Of a stretch of DNA of 24,761 bases, positions 1-8,485 are shown piece after piece. Positions within the stretch are counted from its first letter, which is position 1. Every line of letters begins with the position of its first letter. A program made the position numbers and the translations under genes. Origin of the DNA: Moraxellaceae bacterium (lineage in GTDB: Bacteria > Pseudomonadota > Gammaproteobacteria > Pseudomonadales > Moraxellaceae); assembly GCA_003543245.1 (NCBI GenBank), contig DPJB01000014.1:1-24761 (forward strand). The letters are read 5' to 3'. The notes below the pieces were generated by a model. It searched no databases. It worked only from the letters and a program-made list of their open reading frames with translations, and was not told the origin of the DNA.

Positions 1-489
1 GTGCTGGTGGCCACTGACGTGGCAGCACGAGGTCTGGATATCAAGGACCTGTCGATGGTGGTCAATGTCGAGATGGCATTTGATCCGGAAGTGCATGTGC
101 ACCGCATCGGTCGTACCGGCCGTGCGGGCCAGAGCGGGCTGGCCGTGAGTCTGTGCGCGCCGTCTGAAGGGCATCGTGTTACCGCGATCGAGGAATACCA
201 GTCGATCAAGGCCGACTGGCAGCCGGTGCCGGCAGTGTCTGATCGTGGGCCGGCTGCGCCTCCGCGCATGGTGACAATCAATATTGCCGGTGGGCGCAAG
301 GACAAGCTGCGGCCTGGCGATATTCTGGGTGCGCTGACCGGCGATGCCGGCATTCCGGGTGCGCAGGTCGGCAAGATCGATATTTTTGATATACAGGCGT
401 ACGTTGCCGTGGATCGTGAAGTGGCGAGTCAGGCCATGCAGGGTCTGAGCAAGATCAAGGGCCGTGTGTTCAAGGTAAGAAAGGTTTAA
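1..489 (+). CDS. dbpA: ATP-dependent RNA helicase DbpA, C-terminal part (5' end outside window)
   Basis: This is the last 162 residues of a DEAD-box RNA helicase; the frame is open at base 1, so the true start lies upstream. Helicase motif V (VATDVAARGLDI) and motif VI (HRIGRTGRAG) are intact in the first 45 residues. The last ~75 residues (VTINIAGGRKDKLRPGDILG through GRVFKVRKV) form the RRM-like DbpA RNA-binding domain. In known DbpA proteins this domain directs the helicase to hairpin 92 of 23S rRNA during 50S ribosome assembly, and its presence separates DbpA from RhlB, RhlE and SrmB. The stop is 9 bases before the next start, so the MFS gene is probably co-transcribed. The identification is strong. 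The N-terminal Q, Walker A and DEAD motifs cannot be checked here. Confidence 0.92.
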   Translation: MLVATDVAARGLDIKDLSMVVNVEMAFDPEVHVHRIGRTGRAGQSGLAVSLCAPSEGHRVTAIEEYQSIKADWQPVPAVSDRGPAAPPRMVTINIAGGRKDKLRPGDILGALTGDAGIPGAQVGKIDIFDIQAYVAVDREVASQAMQGLSKIKGRVFKVRKV

Positions 490-498
490 GGGAGCTTC

Positions 499-1698
499 AT
501 GACCACAGTCGCACTCACGCCGGCGTTCGAGAAAAAGCTGGTCTGGCTGCTGGCCGGCATCCAGTTCTGTCACATCATGGATTTCATGGTGCTGATGCCG
601 CTGGGGCCTCAGCTCATGCGTGTGCTGGGGATTACCACGGCCGAATTCGGCTGGCTGGTGTCGACGTATACCGTGAGTGCCGGTATTGCCGGTATTGCCA
701 GCGTCTTCATGATTGACCGCTTTGACCGGCGTCATGCACTGACAGGACTGTTTGCCGGATTCATTCTGGCGACAGTGGCTTGCGGTCTGGCATGGGACTT
801 TCACAGCCTGCTGCTGGCACGATCAATGGCGGGTGTGTTTGGTGGTGTACTGACCGCTGTCATCATGGCGTTGTTGTCGGACTGCATTCCGGAGGAGCGT
901 CGTGGCGCTGCAACCGGAAAGGTCATGACCGGTTTTGCCCTGGCTGCCGTGGCAGGTGTGCCGCTGGGTATTTATCTGGCCAATCATTTTGACTGGCGCA
1001 TGCCGTTTTTCTTTATTTCGGCCCTCAGCGCGCCAATGCTGTTGCTGGCACCAAAGCTCCTGCCGTCCGTACCCGCACGCGAAAGTGGTCCGGTCCAGAT
1101 TGTCGGCACATTGCGCATGGTGATGTGGGACCGCAATCACCTGTTTGCCTTTGCGCTGGTGTCGTCACTGATGCTGGCAGGCTTCAGCGTGATTGCCTAT
1201 ATCAGTCCCTACATGGTGCAGAACGTGGGACTGACGGAAGCGCAGTTGCCGCTGATCTACCTGTATGGCGGTATCGGTACGCTGCTGACGGCACCCTTGA
1301 TCGGACGTCTCAGTGATCGCATCGGCAAGGCCAGAACTTTTCGTATCGCCTGTCTGACGAGCGTGCCACCCCTGCTGGTGCTGACACATTTGCCGGCGGT
1401 GCCGGTACCTGTTGTGCTGGTGGTGACAACGCTGTTCATGATCCTCATCGGCGGTCGTGTGATTGCCGCGATTGCATTGCTGTCATCAGTGAGTCATGCA
1501 CATGTTCGCGGACGCTTTCTCAGTTTCAACTCGGCCATGCAGCAGCTGGCTTCCGGGATTGCCGCCTTTCTGCCGACACTGGTGCTCACCCAGGACGCCC
1601 AGGGCCGGCTCATGCACTATGACTGGGTTGGCTACGGTGCCGTGACGATGACCCTGGTTGCCTTCTGGCTGGCCGGACGTGTCGAGATCCGGAGCTGA
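499..1698 (+). CDS. MFS transporter, DHA1/AraJ-like putative efflux permease
   Basis: A 399-aa, very hydrophobic protein with the layout of a 12-helix major facilitator. A motif A-like loop (IDRFDRRHAL) follows the second helix, and a glycine-rich motif C-like segment (GFALAAVAGVPLGIYLA) lies in helix 5, which is typical of proton-coupled drug or sugar exporters of the DHA1 group. The substrate cannot be read from the sequence. The ATG at 499 is preceded by GGGAG (490-494). The gene follows dbpA by 9 bases and is probably carried on its transcript. It is convergent with mfd, with only 55 bases between the two stops and no clear hairpin there. Length is normal for the family and no defect is seen. 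Confidence 0.85.
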   Translation: MTTVALTPAFEKKLVWLLAGIQFCHIMDFMVLMPLGPQLMRVLGITTAEFGWLVSTYTVSAGIAGIASVFMIDRFDRRHALTGLFAGFILATVACGLAWDFHSLLLARSMAGVFGGVLTAVIMALLSDCIPEERRGAATGKVMTGFALAAVAGVPLGIYLANHFDWRMPFFFISALSAPMLLLAPKLLPSVPARESGPVQIVGTLRMVMWDRNHLFAFALVSSLMLAGFSVIAYISPYMVQNVGLTEAQLPLIYLYGGIGTLLTAPLIGRLSDRIGKARTFRIACLTSVPPLLVLTHLPAVPVPVVLVVTTLFMILIGGRVIAAIALLSSVSHAHVRGRFLSFNSAMQQLASGIAAFLPTLVLTQDAQGRLMHYDWVGYGAVTMTLVAFWLAGRVEIRS

Positions 1699-1753
1699 GC
1701 CTGGTGCTGGTTTGACGGGCTCGATTGGTTCACTCAGTTCATTGCAGCTCAGT

Positions 1754-4700
1754 TCAGCTCTGTAATGCCTGCAGGACCTCGTGCACTACCTGCAGGCGTT
1801 GCGTGGCATCTTCACTCTTCAGCATGAACTTCAGCCGGTCACCACCTTCCAGCTTGTAGCGTCGTGGCTGGGACTGGATGAGCTTGATCAGGCACATCGG
1901 ATCAATCTTCGTTTCTGACGAAAATTCGAGTCGACCGCCTTCTGCACCGGCATCAATCTTTCGAATACCCAGCCGTTCGGCTTCCAGCTTGAGTGCCGTC
2001 ACGGCAAACAGGTTTTTTGTCGGGTCTGGCAGCAGACCAAAGCGGTCAATCATTTCCACCTGCAGCTCGTTCAGTTCATCCGTGGTCTTTGCATTGCTGA
2101 TGCGCTTGTAGAGCATCAGACGGTTGTGCACATCCGGCAGGTATTCATCCGGGATGAGGGCGCTGATGCGCAGATTGATTTCGGTGCTGAGCTCCAGCGG
2201 CTGATCGAGATTCGGTGTCTTGCCGGAACGGATGGCCTTCACGGCGCGGTCCAGCATCTCCATGTACAGGGTAAAGCCGACAGTATTGATATTGCCGCTC
2301 TGTTCCTCACCCAGCAGTTCACCGGCACCACGGATTTCAAGGTCGTGACTGGCCAGCGCAAAACCGGCACCAAGATCGTCGGCCTGGGTAATGGCCTCCA
2401 GACGTTTTTCGGCATCACCGGTCATGGCTTTCTTGTTTGGCGTCAGCAGGTAGGCATAGGCCTGGTGATGTGAACGACCGACACGTCCGCGCAACTGGTG
2501 CATCTGTGCGAGACCGAGCTTGTCGGCACGATCCATGATGATGGTGTTGGCGCTTGGCACATCAATACCGGTTTCGATAATCGTGGTGCACACCAGCACA
2601 TTGAACTGCTTGTGATAGAACTGCTGCATCACCTGCTCAAGTTCGCGCTCACGCATCTGGCCGTGGGCAATGCCGATGCGCGCTTCCGGCACCAGTGCCT
2701 GCAGTTCCTGTGCGCATTTCTCGATGCTGTCGACTTCGTTGTGCAGGTAATACAGCTGCCCGCCACGCAGAAGTTCACGCAGCATGGCCTCTTTCACCAC
2801 TTCTTCGCTGGATTCGCGCACAAAGGTCTTTACGGCCAGACGCTTTGCCGGTGGCGTGGCAATGATGGAGAGATCCCGCATGCCGGCAAAAGCCATGTTC
2901 AGTGTGCGCGGAATCGGGGTGGCAGTCAGTGTCAGCATGTCCACTTCGGCGCGCAGGTTCTTCAGCGCCTCCTTGTGACGCACACCAAAGCGGTGTTCTT
3001 CATCGACAATGATCAGACCGAGATTCCGGAATTTCACATCATCCTGCAGCAGCTTGTGGGTGCCGATAATGATGTCGACCTTGCCTTCCTCAAGCTGCTT
3101 GAGGGCGGCGTTTTGCTCCTTGGTGGATTTGAAACGTGACAGCACTTCTATTTTCACCGGCCAGTCGGCAAAACGGTCACGGAAGTTCTCGTAGTGTTGC
3201 TGGGCAAGCAGGGTGGTGGGCACCAGTACGGCGACCTGATGGCCATCCTGCACGGCAACATAGGCGGCGCGCATCGCGACTTCGGTTTTGCCAAAGCCCA
3301 CATCGCCGCACACCAGTCTGTCCATGGGGCGTGGTGCACGCAGATCGGTAATGGTCGCAATGATGGCTGCGGCCTGGTCGGCGGTTTCCTCAAACGGAAA
3401 ACCGGCAGAAAAGTGCTGGTAATCCAGTTCGTTGAACGCAAAGGCATAACCGGGGCGCGCGGCACGACGGGCATAAATGTTGAGCAGTTCGGCTGCCGTG
3501 TCTCGTACCTGCTCGGCGGCCTTGCGCCGGGCCTTGGTCCATTGCTCCGTCCCCAGCCGGTGCAGCGGGGCCATGGCATCGTCGGCGCCAGAGTAGCGGG
3601 CAATCATGTGCAGGCTGGAGACCGGCACGTAAAGTCTGGCCTTGTCGGCATATTCCAGCAGCAGGAACTCCTGGGGCTGGTTGTCGATATCAAGGGTGAC
3701 CAGTCCCTGATAGCGGCCGACCCCATGATCGATATGCACCACCGGCGCGCCAGTATGCAGTTCGCTCAGGTTCTTGATGATCATTTCGCCAGAAACGTCC
3801 TGGCTGCTGGCCTTGCGACGACGGCGCTGCATGACGCGCTGGCCGAACAGTTGCGACTCGGCAATCACCACCAGTTCGGGTTGCTGCAACCACAGGCCCT
3901 GTTCCAGCGGCGCAATGGTGATGGCAGGTCCGGCATCGGTGCTGTGGAGGAAGTCCTGCCAGCTCTCCACCGTGCGAGGCTTCAGCCCGGAGCGACCGAA
4001 CAGCTCCAGCAGGCTTTCACGGCGGCCGGCACTTTCGGCACTGAACAGGATGCGAGCCCTGGCATGCTGCTGCATGAAGGTCGTGAGCGCGGTGAGGGGT
4101 GTGTCGCTGCGGCCATCGACCGGTAATGCCGGTGATGCCGCAAAGGGCAGATTAAGACTGCCGGCACGCTCCTCGACCGTACCCGATTGCCACTCGATAC
4201 GAGGAAAGCGGTTAAGGGCCTCGAACAGCTCGTTGTCCCGCAGGAAAAGTTTTTCCGGTGGCAGCAGCGGGCGTGTGGTGTCGTGACGCCGGCTTTCATA
4301 ACGGTTCTGGATTTCCTGCCAGAAATGATCAATCTGGCTTTTTGCATTGGTATCAAAAAAGCAGAGGGCATTACCGGGCAGATAATCAAACAGCGTGCTG
4401 GTCTGCTCAAAAAACAGGGGCAGGTAATATTCGATGCCACCTGCGGCCAGACCGTTGATCACATCCTGGTACACCGGGCAGCGTTTCGGGTCGCCGTCAA
4501 AGGTATTGGCCCATGCATCACGGAAACGACGGATGGCGCCCTTGTCCAGCGGGAACTCTTTTGCGGGCAGCAGTTCAACGCCTGGAATGTTTTCCACTGT
4601 GCGCTGCGTGTCCACATCAAAGCGGCGCAGGGTGTCGATCTCGTCGTCAAACAGCTCGATACGCAGCGGATATTCCGTGCCCATGGGGAACAGGTCGATC

Positions 4701-5221
4701 AGGCTGCCGCGCACGGCAAATTCGCCGTGTTCGAACACGGTATCGACAGCGGTATAGCCGGCGGCTTCCAGCTGGCGCCGGAACTCGGTGCCATCCAGTT
4801 TCTGCTTCACCGCCAGTGACAGGGAATGCCCTCCCAGCCAGCCCCGTGGGGCGATACGCTGGGCGAGTGTGCTGACCGGCACCACCAGAATGCCGCGCTG
4901 CAGGCCGGGCAGGGTCGCCAGTGTGCGCAGGCGAGCCGAGATGATGTCCTGATGCGGCGAGAACTGGTCGTAGGGCAGGGTTTCCCAGTCGCTGAAATGC
5001 AGCACCGGAAGGGCGCCGGCCAGAAAGAAGCCGAGTTCGTCCTCCAGACGGGTGGCGGACTGCGTATCCGCGGTCACAACGATCACCACGCCGGCATGCT
5101 GCTGTACCGTCTCCGCCAGCGTCAGCGCCAGCGACGACCCCGTCAATGCGCCCCAATGCCTGCGGTCACCGGCTTTGACGGGCAGGTCGGGAAGGAGGGG
5201 CAGCGGCGTGGACAGGCTCAT
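1754..5221 (-). CDS. mfd: Transcription-repair coupling factor Mfd
   Basis: A 1155-aa protein of full length (E. coli Mfd is 1148 aa). Mfd is an ATP-driven dsDNA translocase that binds stalled RNA polymerase, pushes it off and recruits UvrA to template-strand lesions. The N-terminal UvrB-like part includes the conserved stretch DWETLPYDQFSPHQDIISAR. The RNA-polymerase-interacting, CarD-like module lies around residues 480-560 (HIDHGVGRYQGL). The RecG-like motor has Walker A GDVGFGKT (about 639-646), the DEEH box (about 740-743) and TLTATPIPRTL, followed by the C-terminal TRCF domain. I chose the ATG at 5221; a frame extension to a TTG at 5248 adds nine residues not expected in the family. The gene is monocistronic, divergent from the FAD oxidase gene and convergent with the MFS gene. 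Confidence 0.97.
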   Translation of the reverse strand: MSLSTPLPLLPDLPVKAGDRRHWGALTGSSLALTLAETVQQHAGVVIVVTADTQSATRLEDELGFFLAGALPVLHFSDWETLPYDQFSPHQDIISARLRTLATLPGLQRGILVVPVSTLAQRIAPRGWLGGHSLSLAVKQKLDGTEFRRQLEAAGYTAVDTVFEHGEFAVRGSLIDLFPMGTEYPLRIELFDDEIDTLRRFDVDTQRTVENIPGVELLPAKEFPLDKGAIRRFRDAWANTFDGDPKRCPVYQDVINGLAAGGIEYYLPLFFEQTSTLFDYLPGNALCFFDTNAKSQIDHFWQEIQNRYESRRHDTTRPLLPPEKLFLRDNELFEALNRFPRIEWQSGTVEERAGSLNLPFAASPALPVDGRSDTPLTALTTFMQQHARARILFSAESAGRRESLLELFGRSGLKPRTVESWQDFLHSTDAGPAITIAPLEQGLWLQQPELVVIAESQLFGQRVMQRRRRKASSQDVSGEMIIKNLSELHTGAPVVHIDHGVGRYQGLVTLDIDNQPQEFLLLEYADKARLYVPVSSLHMIARYSGADDAMAPLHRLGTEQWTKARRKAAEQVRDTAAELLNIYARRAARPGYAFAFNELDYQHFSAGFPFEETADQAAAIIATITDLRAPRPMDRLVCGDVGFGKTEVAMRAAYVAVQDGHQVAVLVPTTLLAQQHYENFRDRFADWPVKIEVLSRFKSTKEQNAALKQLEEGKVDIIIGTHKLLQDDVKFRNLGLIIVDEEHRFGVRHKEALKNLRAEVDMLTLTATPIPRTLNMAFAGMRDLSIIATPPAKRLAVKTFVRESSEEVVKEAMLRELLRGGQLYYLHNEVDSIEKCAQELQALVPEARIGIAHGQMRERELEQVMQQFYHKQFNVLVCTTIIETGIDVPSANTIIMDRADKLGLAQMHQLRGRVGRSHHQAYAYLLTPNKKAMTGDAEKRLEAITQADDLGAGFALASHDLEIRGAGELLGEEQSGNINTVGFTLYMEMLDRAVKAIRSGKTPNLDQPLELSTEINLRISALIPDEYLPDVHNRLMLYKRISNAKTTDELNELQVEMIDRFGLLPDPTKNLFAVTALKLEAERLGIRKIDAGAEGGRLEFSSETKIDPMCLIKLIQSQPRRYKLEGGDRLKFMLKSEDATQRLQVVHEVLQALQS

Positions 5222-5272
5222 CAGGCAATCTCGCGACAGAAACGGCAAAAGCCCCAGTCAAGGGGCGGGGCC

Positions 5273-5278
5273 ATTGTA
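5273..5278 (-). promoter_or_regulatory. Candidate -10 box for mfd
   Basis: Reading the minus strand, TACAAT occurs about 50 bases before the mfd ATG, in the AT-poor divergent intergenic region. No convincing -35 hexamer sits 16-18 bases upstream of it, so this is only a candidate. A short GCCCC/GGGGC hairpin followed by TTTT lies between this box and the start codon. Confidence 0.3.
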
Positions 5279-5333
5279 GCGGATATGGCGATCCCGGTGG
5301 GGTGAACAAAACATGACACTTTATCGGGTCATT

Positions 5334-5363
5334 GCCGGGGTGATTGCGGCCGGGGTGATTGCG
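5334..5363 (+). repeat. 15-bp perfect tandem duplication
   Basis: GCCGGGGTGATTGCG occurs twice head-to-tail (5334-5348 and 5349-5363) in the 258-base noncoding gap between divergent mfd and the FAD oxidase gene. Short open frames across this gap have no coding character that I recognise. A role as an operator is possible but not supported by any known motif; simple slippage is equally likely. Confidence 0.6.
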
Positions 5364-5506
5364 GAGGGAGAAAGGGGGCTATTGGCGCGCCAGTCCATCC
5401 GGGGCGCTGTATTGGGCCGTGAAGTCATTGTCCGCAAGTCACCCGGAACGGATGCTGGGCCACTACAAAAAGATGGATTACACCGGCAATCCACGGAGAG
5501 GAACTC

Positions 5507-7066
5507 ATGAAGCACGCATTCGGTCGTTCAATGGGCAAGATGGCACTCGCAGTCACAATGGCAATCGCCTTGTCTGGCTGCGAATGGGAAAACTGGATGA
5601 AGACTGAGAAGGTCGAGCCGGAATACATGGCTCAGCCTGACAGCGCCAAACAACTGCGCGAATACATCGGCAAGGCAACCAGTGCAGGCAAGCGCGTGCG
5701 CATGACCGGCTCGGGTCACTCCGCATCTGATGTGGCCATCACGAATGAAGTGCTGTTTACCCCGGAAAAACTCAACAAGACCCTGACCTTGCAACGGACA
5801 CGGCTCAGGAACCCGAACGAGCCACGACTGGTGCGTGTGCAAAGCGGCATCCGCATCAGGGAACTTAACGATTATCTGGACAGGAATGGTCTCGCCCTGT
5901 TCAACATGGGTGGCTATGATGGCCAGACGATTGCCGGTGTGATGATGACGGCAACGCATGGTTCCGGCCTTGGTTACGGCCCGATTGCCGATCAGGCCGT
6001 AAGCCTGCAGATGGTGGTGGAAGGCGGCCGCATGGTGCAGATCGAGCCATCCAACGGCATTACCAATCCATCGACATGGACGGGCAAGCTGGAGGAAGAT
6101 TCCACTATTCCTGTCCAGCTGATCCAGAACGATGATGCATTCAATGCGGCACGAGTTTCCATCGGGTCGATGGGTGTCGTGTACTCGGTTGTCTTGCGTG
6201 CAGATGCAAAATTCTGGCTGCGCGAAGTGCGGCGCAAGGTCAAATGGTCCGAGCTTAGGCAGCCGGGCGGTTATCTTGAAAAAGTGCTGCAAAAGCAGCC
6301 TGTGTATGCCGACAGGACGTCACCGGAACATATCGAGTTTCAATACACCCCCTATGCCGATGCCAATGGCGATCACAGCTTCCTGATTACCGAGCGTTAT
6401 CGCGTCTATTCTCCGCTGCCGGAACAGTTGCCGGCAGAGCGCGGACAACCGGGTACGGACTTTGTCTCGGGCCTCATTACCGTGCTGGAGATGCCGCTTG
6501 CCGCCATAGTGGATACCTTTCCAGAGCTGGCCAAGACCATTCTCGAACAGAGCCTGACCTCGCAGGAAGACGACAACTACACCAACGTAAGCTACAAGGT
6601 GTTCAATGTTGGTGTGGTGAACTATACCGATGCCATTGCGATTGAAGCCGCCTTTGACATGCGTCAGACGATTGCGGCGATAGAGCGCTCCTTCAGCGTG
6701 GCTGACAGCCTGTTTGCCCAGGGCTTTGTGCATACTGCACCGGTCGCCATCCGGTTTGTGAAAGCATCAGACGCACTGATTGCCACGCAGCAGGGGCGCG
6801 ACACCATGTTCATGGAGGTGATCTCGCTTCGGGACAGCAAAGGTGCCCGCCCGGTGATGGTCACGCACCAGAACACCTATCTGCGCGAGTTTGGTTCCCG
6901 TCCGCACTGGGGTCTTGATCTGAACACGCTGACCAGTGAGGCGCAGTTGCGCGCCCTGTACCCGAAATGGGAAACGTGGAAGACACAGTATCGCTACTTC
7001 AATGCCACCGGTACGTTTGATGGCAAGGTGACAGACCGTCTGGGCATCTCCGTGCGCCCGCGTTAA
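5507..7066 (+). CDS. FAD-linked oxidase, VAO/aldonolactone-oxidase-like, predicted lipoprotein
   Basis: A 519-aa protein with an N-terminal lipoprotein signal: basic start, hydrophobic stretch 12-22 and lipobox LSGC with Cys25. This predicts export and lipid anchoring. A PCMH-type FAD domain follows. GSGHS (His71) is where aldonolactone and alditol oxidases attach FAD covalently. GGYDGQTIAGVMMTATHGSG is the usual second FAD-binding stretch. The C-terminus has RPHWGLDLN, resembling the HWxK region of the ALO C-terminal domain. The predicted role is oxidation of a sugar lactone, polyol or similar alcohol with oxygen or another acceptor in the periplasm; the substrate is unknown. The start ATG has AGAGGA just upstream (5497-5502). 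An SDR gene follows 42 bases later, probably in one operon. A lipid-anchored member of this family is unusual. Confidence 0.75.
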   Translation: MKHAFGRSMGKMALAVTMAIALSGCEWENWMKTEKVEPEYMAQPDSAKQLREYIGKATSAGKRVRMTGSGHSASDVAITNEVLFTPEKLNKTLTLQRTRLRNPNEPRLVRVQSGIRIRELNDYLDRNGLALFNMGGYDGQTIAGVMMTATHGSGLGYGPIADQAVSLQMVVEGGRMVQIEPSNGITNPSTWTGKLEEDSTIPVQLIQNDDAFNAARVSIGSMGVVYSVVLRADAKFWLREVRRKVKWSELRQPGGYLEKVLQKQPVYADRTSPEHIEFQYTPYADANGDHSFLITERYRVYSPLPEQLPAERGQPGTDFVSGLITVLEMPLAAIVDTFPELAKTILEQSLTSQEDDNYTNVSYKVFNVGVVNYTDAIAIEAAFDMRQTIAAIERSFSVADSLFAQGFVHTAPVAIRFVKASDALIATQQGRDTMFMEVISLRDSKGARPVMVTHQNTYLREFGSRPHWGLDLNTLTSEAQLRALYPKWETWKTQYRYFNATGTFDGKVTDRLGISVRPR

Positions 7067-7108
7067 ACGCACAGGCCGTTGCTTCATGCACAGATCAGGA
7101 AGTTGAAA

Positions 7109-7912
7109 ATGAAAGACATGACATTGAATTCCCGCTGGGTTCTGGTGACAGGTGCTTCCTCCGGGCTGGGCAAGGAAATGGCCTGCCAGCTGGCCAGACA
7201 GTACAAGTCCAACCTGATTCTGGTGGCGCGCCGGACCGACAAGCTGGATGCGCTCAAGGCTGAACTCGAAAAGGAGGCCGGTGTCTGCTGTCATGTCATT
7301 GCAGCAGATCTTTCCAGTCCGGTTGATGTCGACCGGGTTTATGAAGAGGCAATTGCAGTAGGGGATGTCTATGGCGTCATCCTCAATGCGGGAGTGACCC
7401 ACTTTGGCCGGCATGTCGAGCTGGACTGGGCTGCATTCCAGGGCTTGCTGGCCACCAATGTAACCAGTGTCATTCGTCTGATGAGCCTTTTCTCGCCCTA
7501 TCTCATCCGCAAGAAACAAGGCGGCGGCATCATGGTCATCAGCAGCATGGCCAGCCTGCTGCCGGTTCCCTATCAGGCAGCCTATGCAGGCTCGAAAGCG
7601 TTTGTGACCAACTTCTCCCAGAGCATGCGGCAGGAGGTTCGTGACGAGAACCTGTCCATCACCGTCTTCGCGCCGGGCGGCATTGATACGGAAATGACCA
7701 GAGGCAGCAAGCTGAAGTATTTCGAGAACACGATGTTTCTTCAGGACGTTCAATCCTGTGCAAGCGATGCCATCACCGCCATGAAAACCCGGCGCTCGCT
7801 GTATGTGCCGGGGGCTCTCAACCGGCTGCAGTTGCTGTTCTCGCGACTGGTGCCGCGCAACATGGTGGCGAGCATTGCCCAGACTGCCTACCGGAAGGCG
7901 CTGGATGTCTGA
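7109..7912 (+). CDS. Short-chain dehydrogenase/reductase (classical SDR)
   Basis: A 267-aa cytoplasmic NAD(P)-dependent oxidoreductase. The Rossmann cofactor motif TGASSGLG is at residues 14-21, NAG at 93-95 and Asn117 in the NVTS segment. The catalytic Ser146, Tyr159 and Lys163 (YAGSK) are all present, so it should be active. VARRTDK after the second strand, with Arg at the NADP-sensing position, suggests NADPH preference (inference). The substrate is not readable. I chose ATG 7109 because AGGA lies 8 bases upstream; an in-frame TTG at 7079 would add ten residues without support. It lies between the FAD lipoprotein oxidase and a small membrane-anchored protein with short gaps (42 and 24 bases), which suggests co-transcription. 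Confidence 0.85.
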   Translation: MKDMTLNSRWVLVTGASSGLGKEMACQLARQYKSNLILVARRTDKLDALKAELEKEAGVCCHVIAADLSSPVDVDRVYEEAIAVGDVYGVILNAGVTHFGRHVELDWAAFQGLLATNVTSVIRLMSLFSPYLIRKKQGGGIMVISSMASLLPVPYQAAYAGSKAFVTNFSQSMRQEVRDENLSITVFAPGGIDTEMTRGSKLKYFENTMFLQDVQSCASDAITAMKTRRSLYVPGALNRLQLLFSRLVPRNMVASIAQTAYRKALDV

Positions 7913-7936
7913 GCAGGATTGTTGAGGGGCCGATAC

Positions 7937-8389
7937 ATGAATCTCTCCATCAGGACGATGGCGTTGTCGCTGTCATTGTTCGTCATGTTGTTCGCCGTAC
8001 TGGGCGGCGTTTACTGGTTTGGCGCTTCTGTGGCAGCGCCTGCAGCATCCACGGCTTCGTCACTCGAAGCAGGACAGGATCATTCCGGTATTGCAGCAGC
8101 TCCGGTGTCGGCAGACGCAAAGACAGCAGCACCTCTGGATGCCCGTTCCACTACACATCCTGATGCCAGGCCACTGCCTGAAAAAGTGTCACTGACAGAA
8201 CAGGAGCGACAGCAGGTCCTGACCGAATTTTTCAGGGCGGCCGACAAGGATGTGCAGCGGCTGCAGGCAGAGATCAGCAAGGCAAAAGCCGATGGGCTTG
8301 CACTGGCGGATATTGCGGCCATGGAAGAGAAACTGCGCAAGATGCAGGCCGTTATCCAGCAGGTGCAGGCGCGTAATCCGGGGTATTGA
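7937..8389 (+). CDS. Small membrane-anchored protein with C-terminal helical region, unknown function
   Basis: I do not recognise this 150-aa protein. It has one N-terminal hydrophobic segment (about 8-30), then a low-complexity Ala/Ser/Pro/Thr-rich linker (about 31-80). A charged helical tail (about 84-145: LTEQERQQVLTEFF, then KDVQRLQAEISKAKADG and MEEKLRKMQAVIQQVQ) is likely to form a coiled coil. The predicted topology is N-in with the tail in the periplasm, or a secreted form if the signal is cleaved. GAGGGG lies about ten bases before the ATG at 7937; the in-frame TTG at 7919 is less likely. It is probably the last gene of the unit with the oxidase and the SDR. Confidence 0.65.
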   Translation: MNLSIRTMALSLSLFVMLFAVLGGVYWFGASVAAPAASTASSLEAGQDHSGIAAAPVSADAKTAAPLDARSTTHPDARPLPEKVSLTEQERQQVLTEFFRAADKDVQRLQAEISKAKADGLALADIAAMEEKLRKMQAVIQQVQARNPGY

Positions 8390-8485
8390 TTCCCGGGGGT
8401 AATGCAGGCCGGAATACATCAAGCCCATTCATTCCTGCCGGTCTTGTCCGTATCATCGGCGCTTTCCTGCTTCGATGCTGTGTCC

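Noticed and set aside
2126..4819. Long open frames on the plus strand across mfd (115, 213, 310 and 210 aa)
   Set aside because: They are antisense shadows of a full-length, unmistakable Mfd gene in GC-rich codon usage; none has a recognisable domain.
5249..5265. GCCCC/GGGGC hairpin with TTTT just upstream of mfd as an attenuator
   Set aside because: The stem is only 5 bp and the T-run short; not enough to claim regulation.
5313..5510. 65-aa frame in the mfd/oxidase intergenic region
   Set aside because: No homology recognised, it contains the tandem repeat, and it has no suitable start signal.
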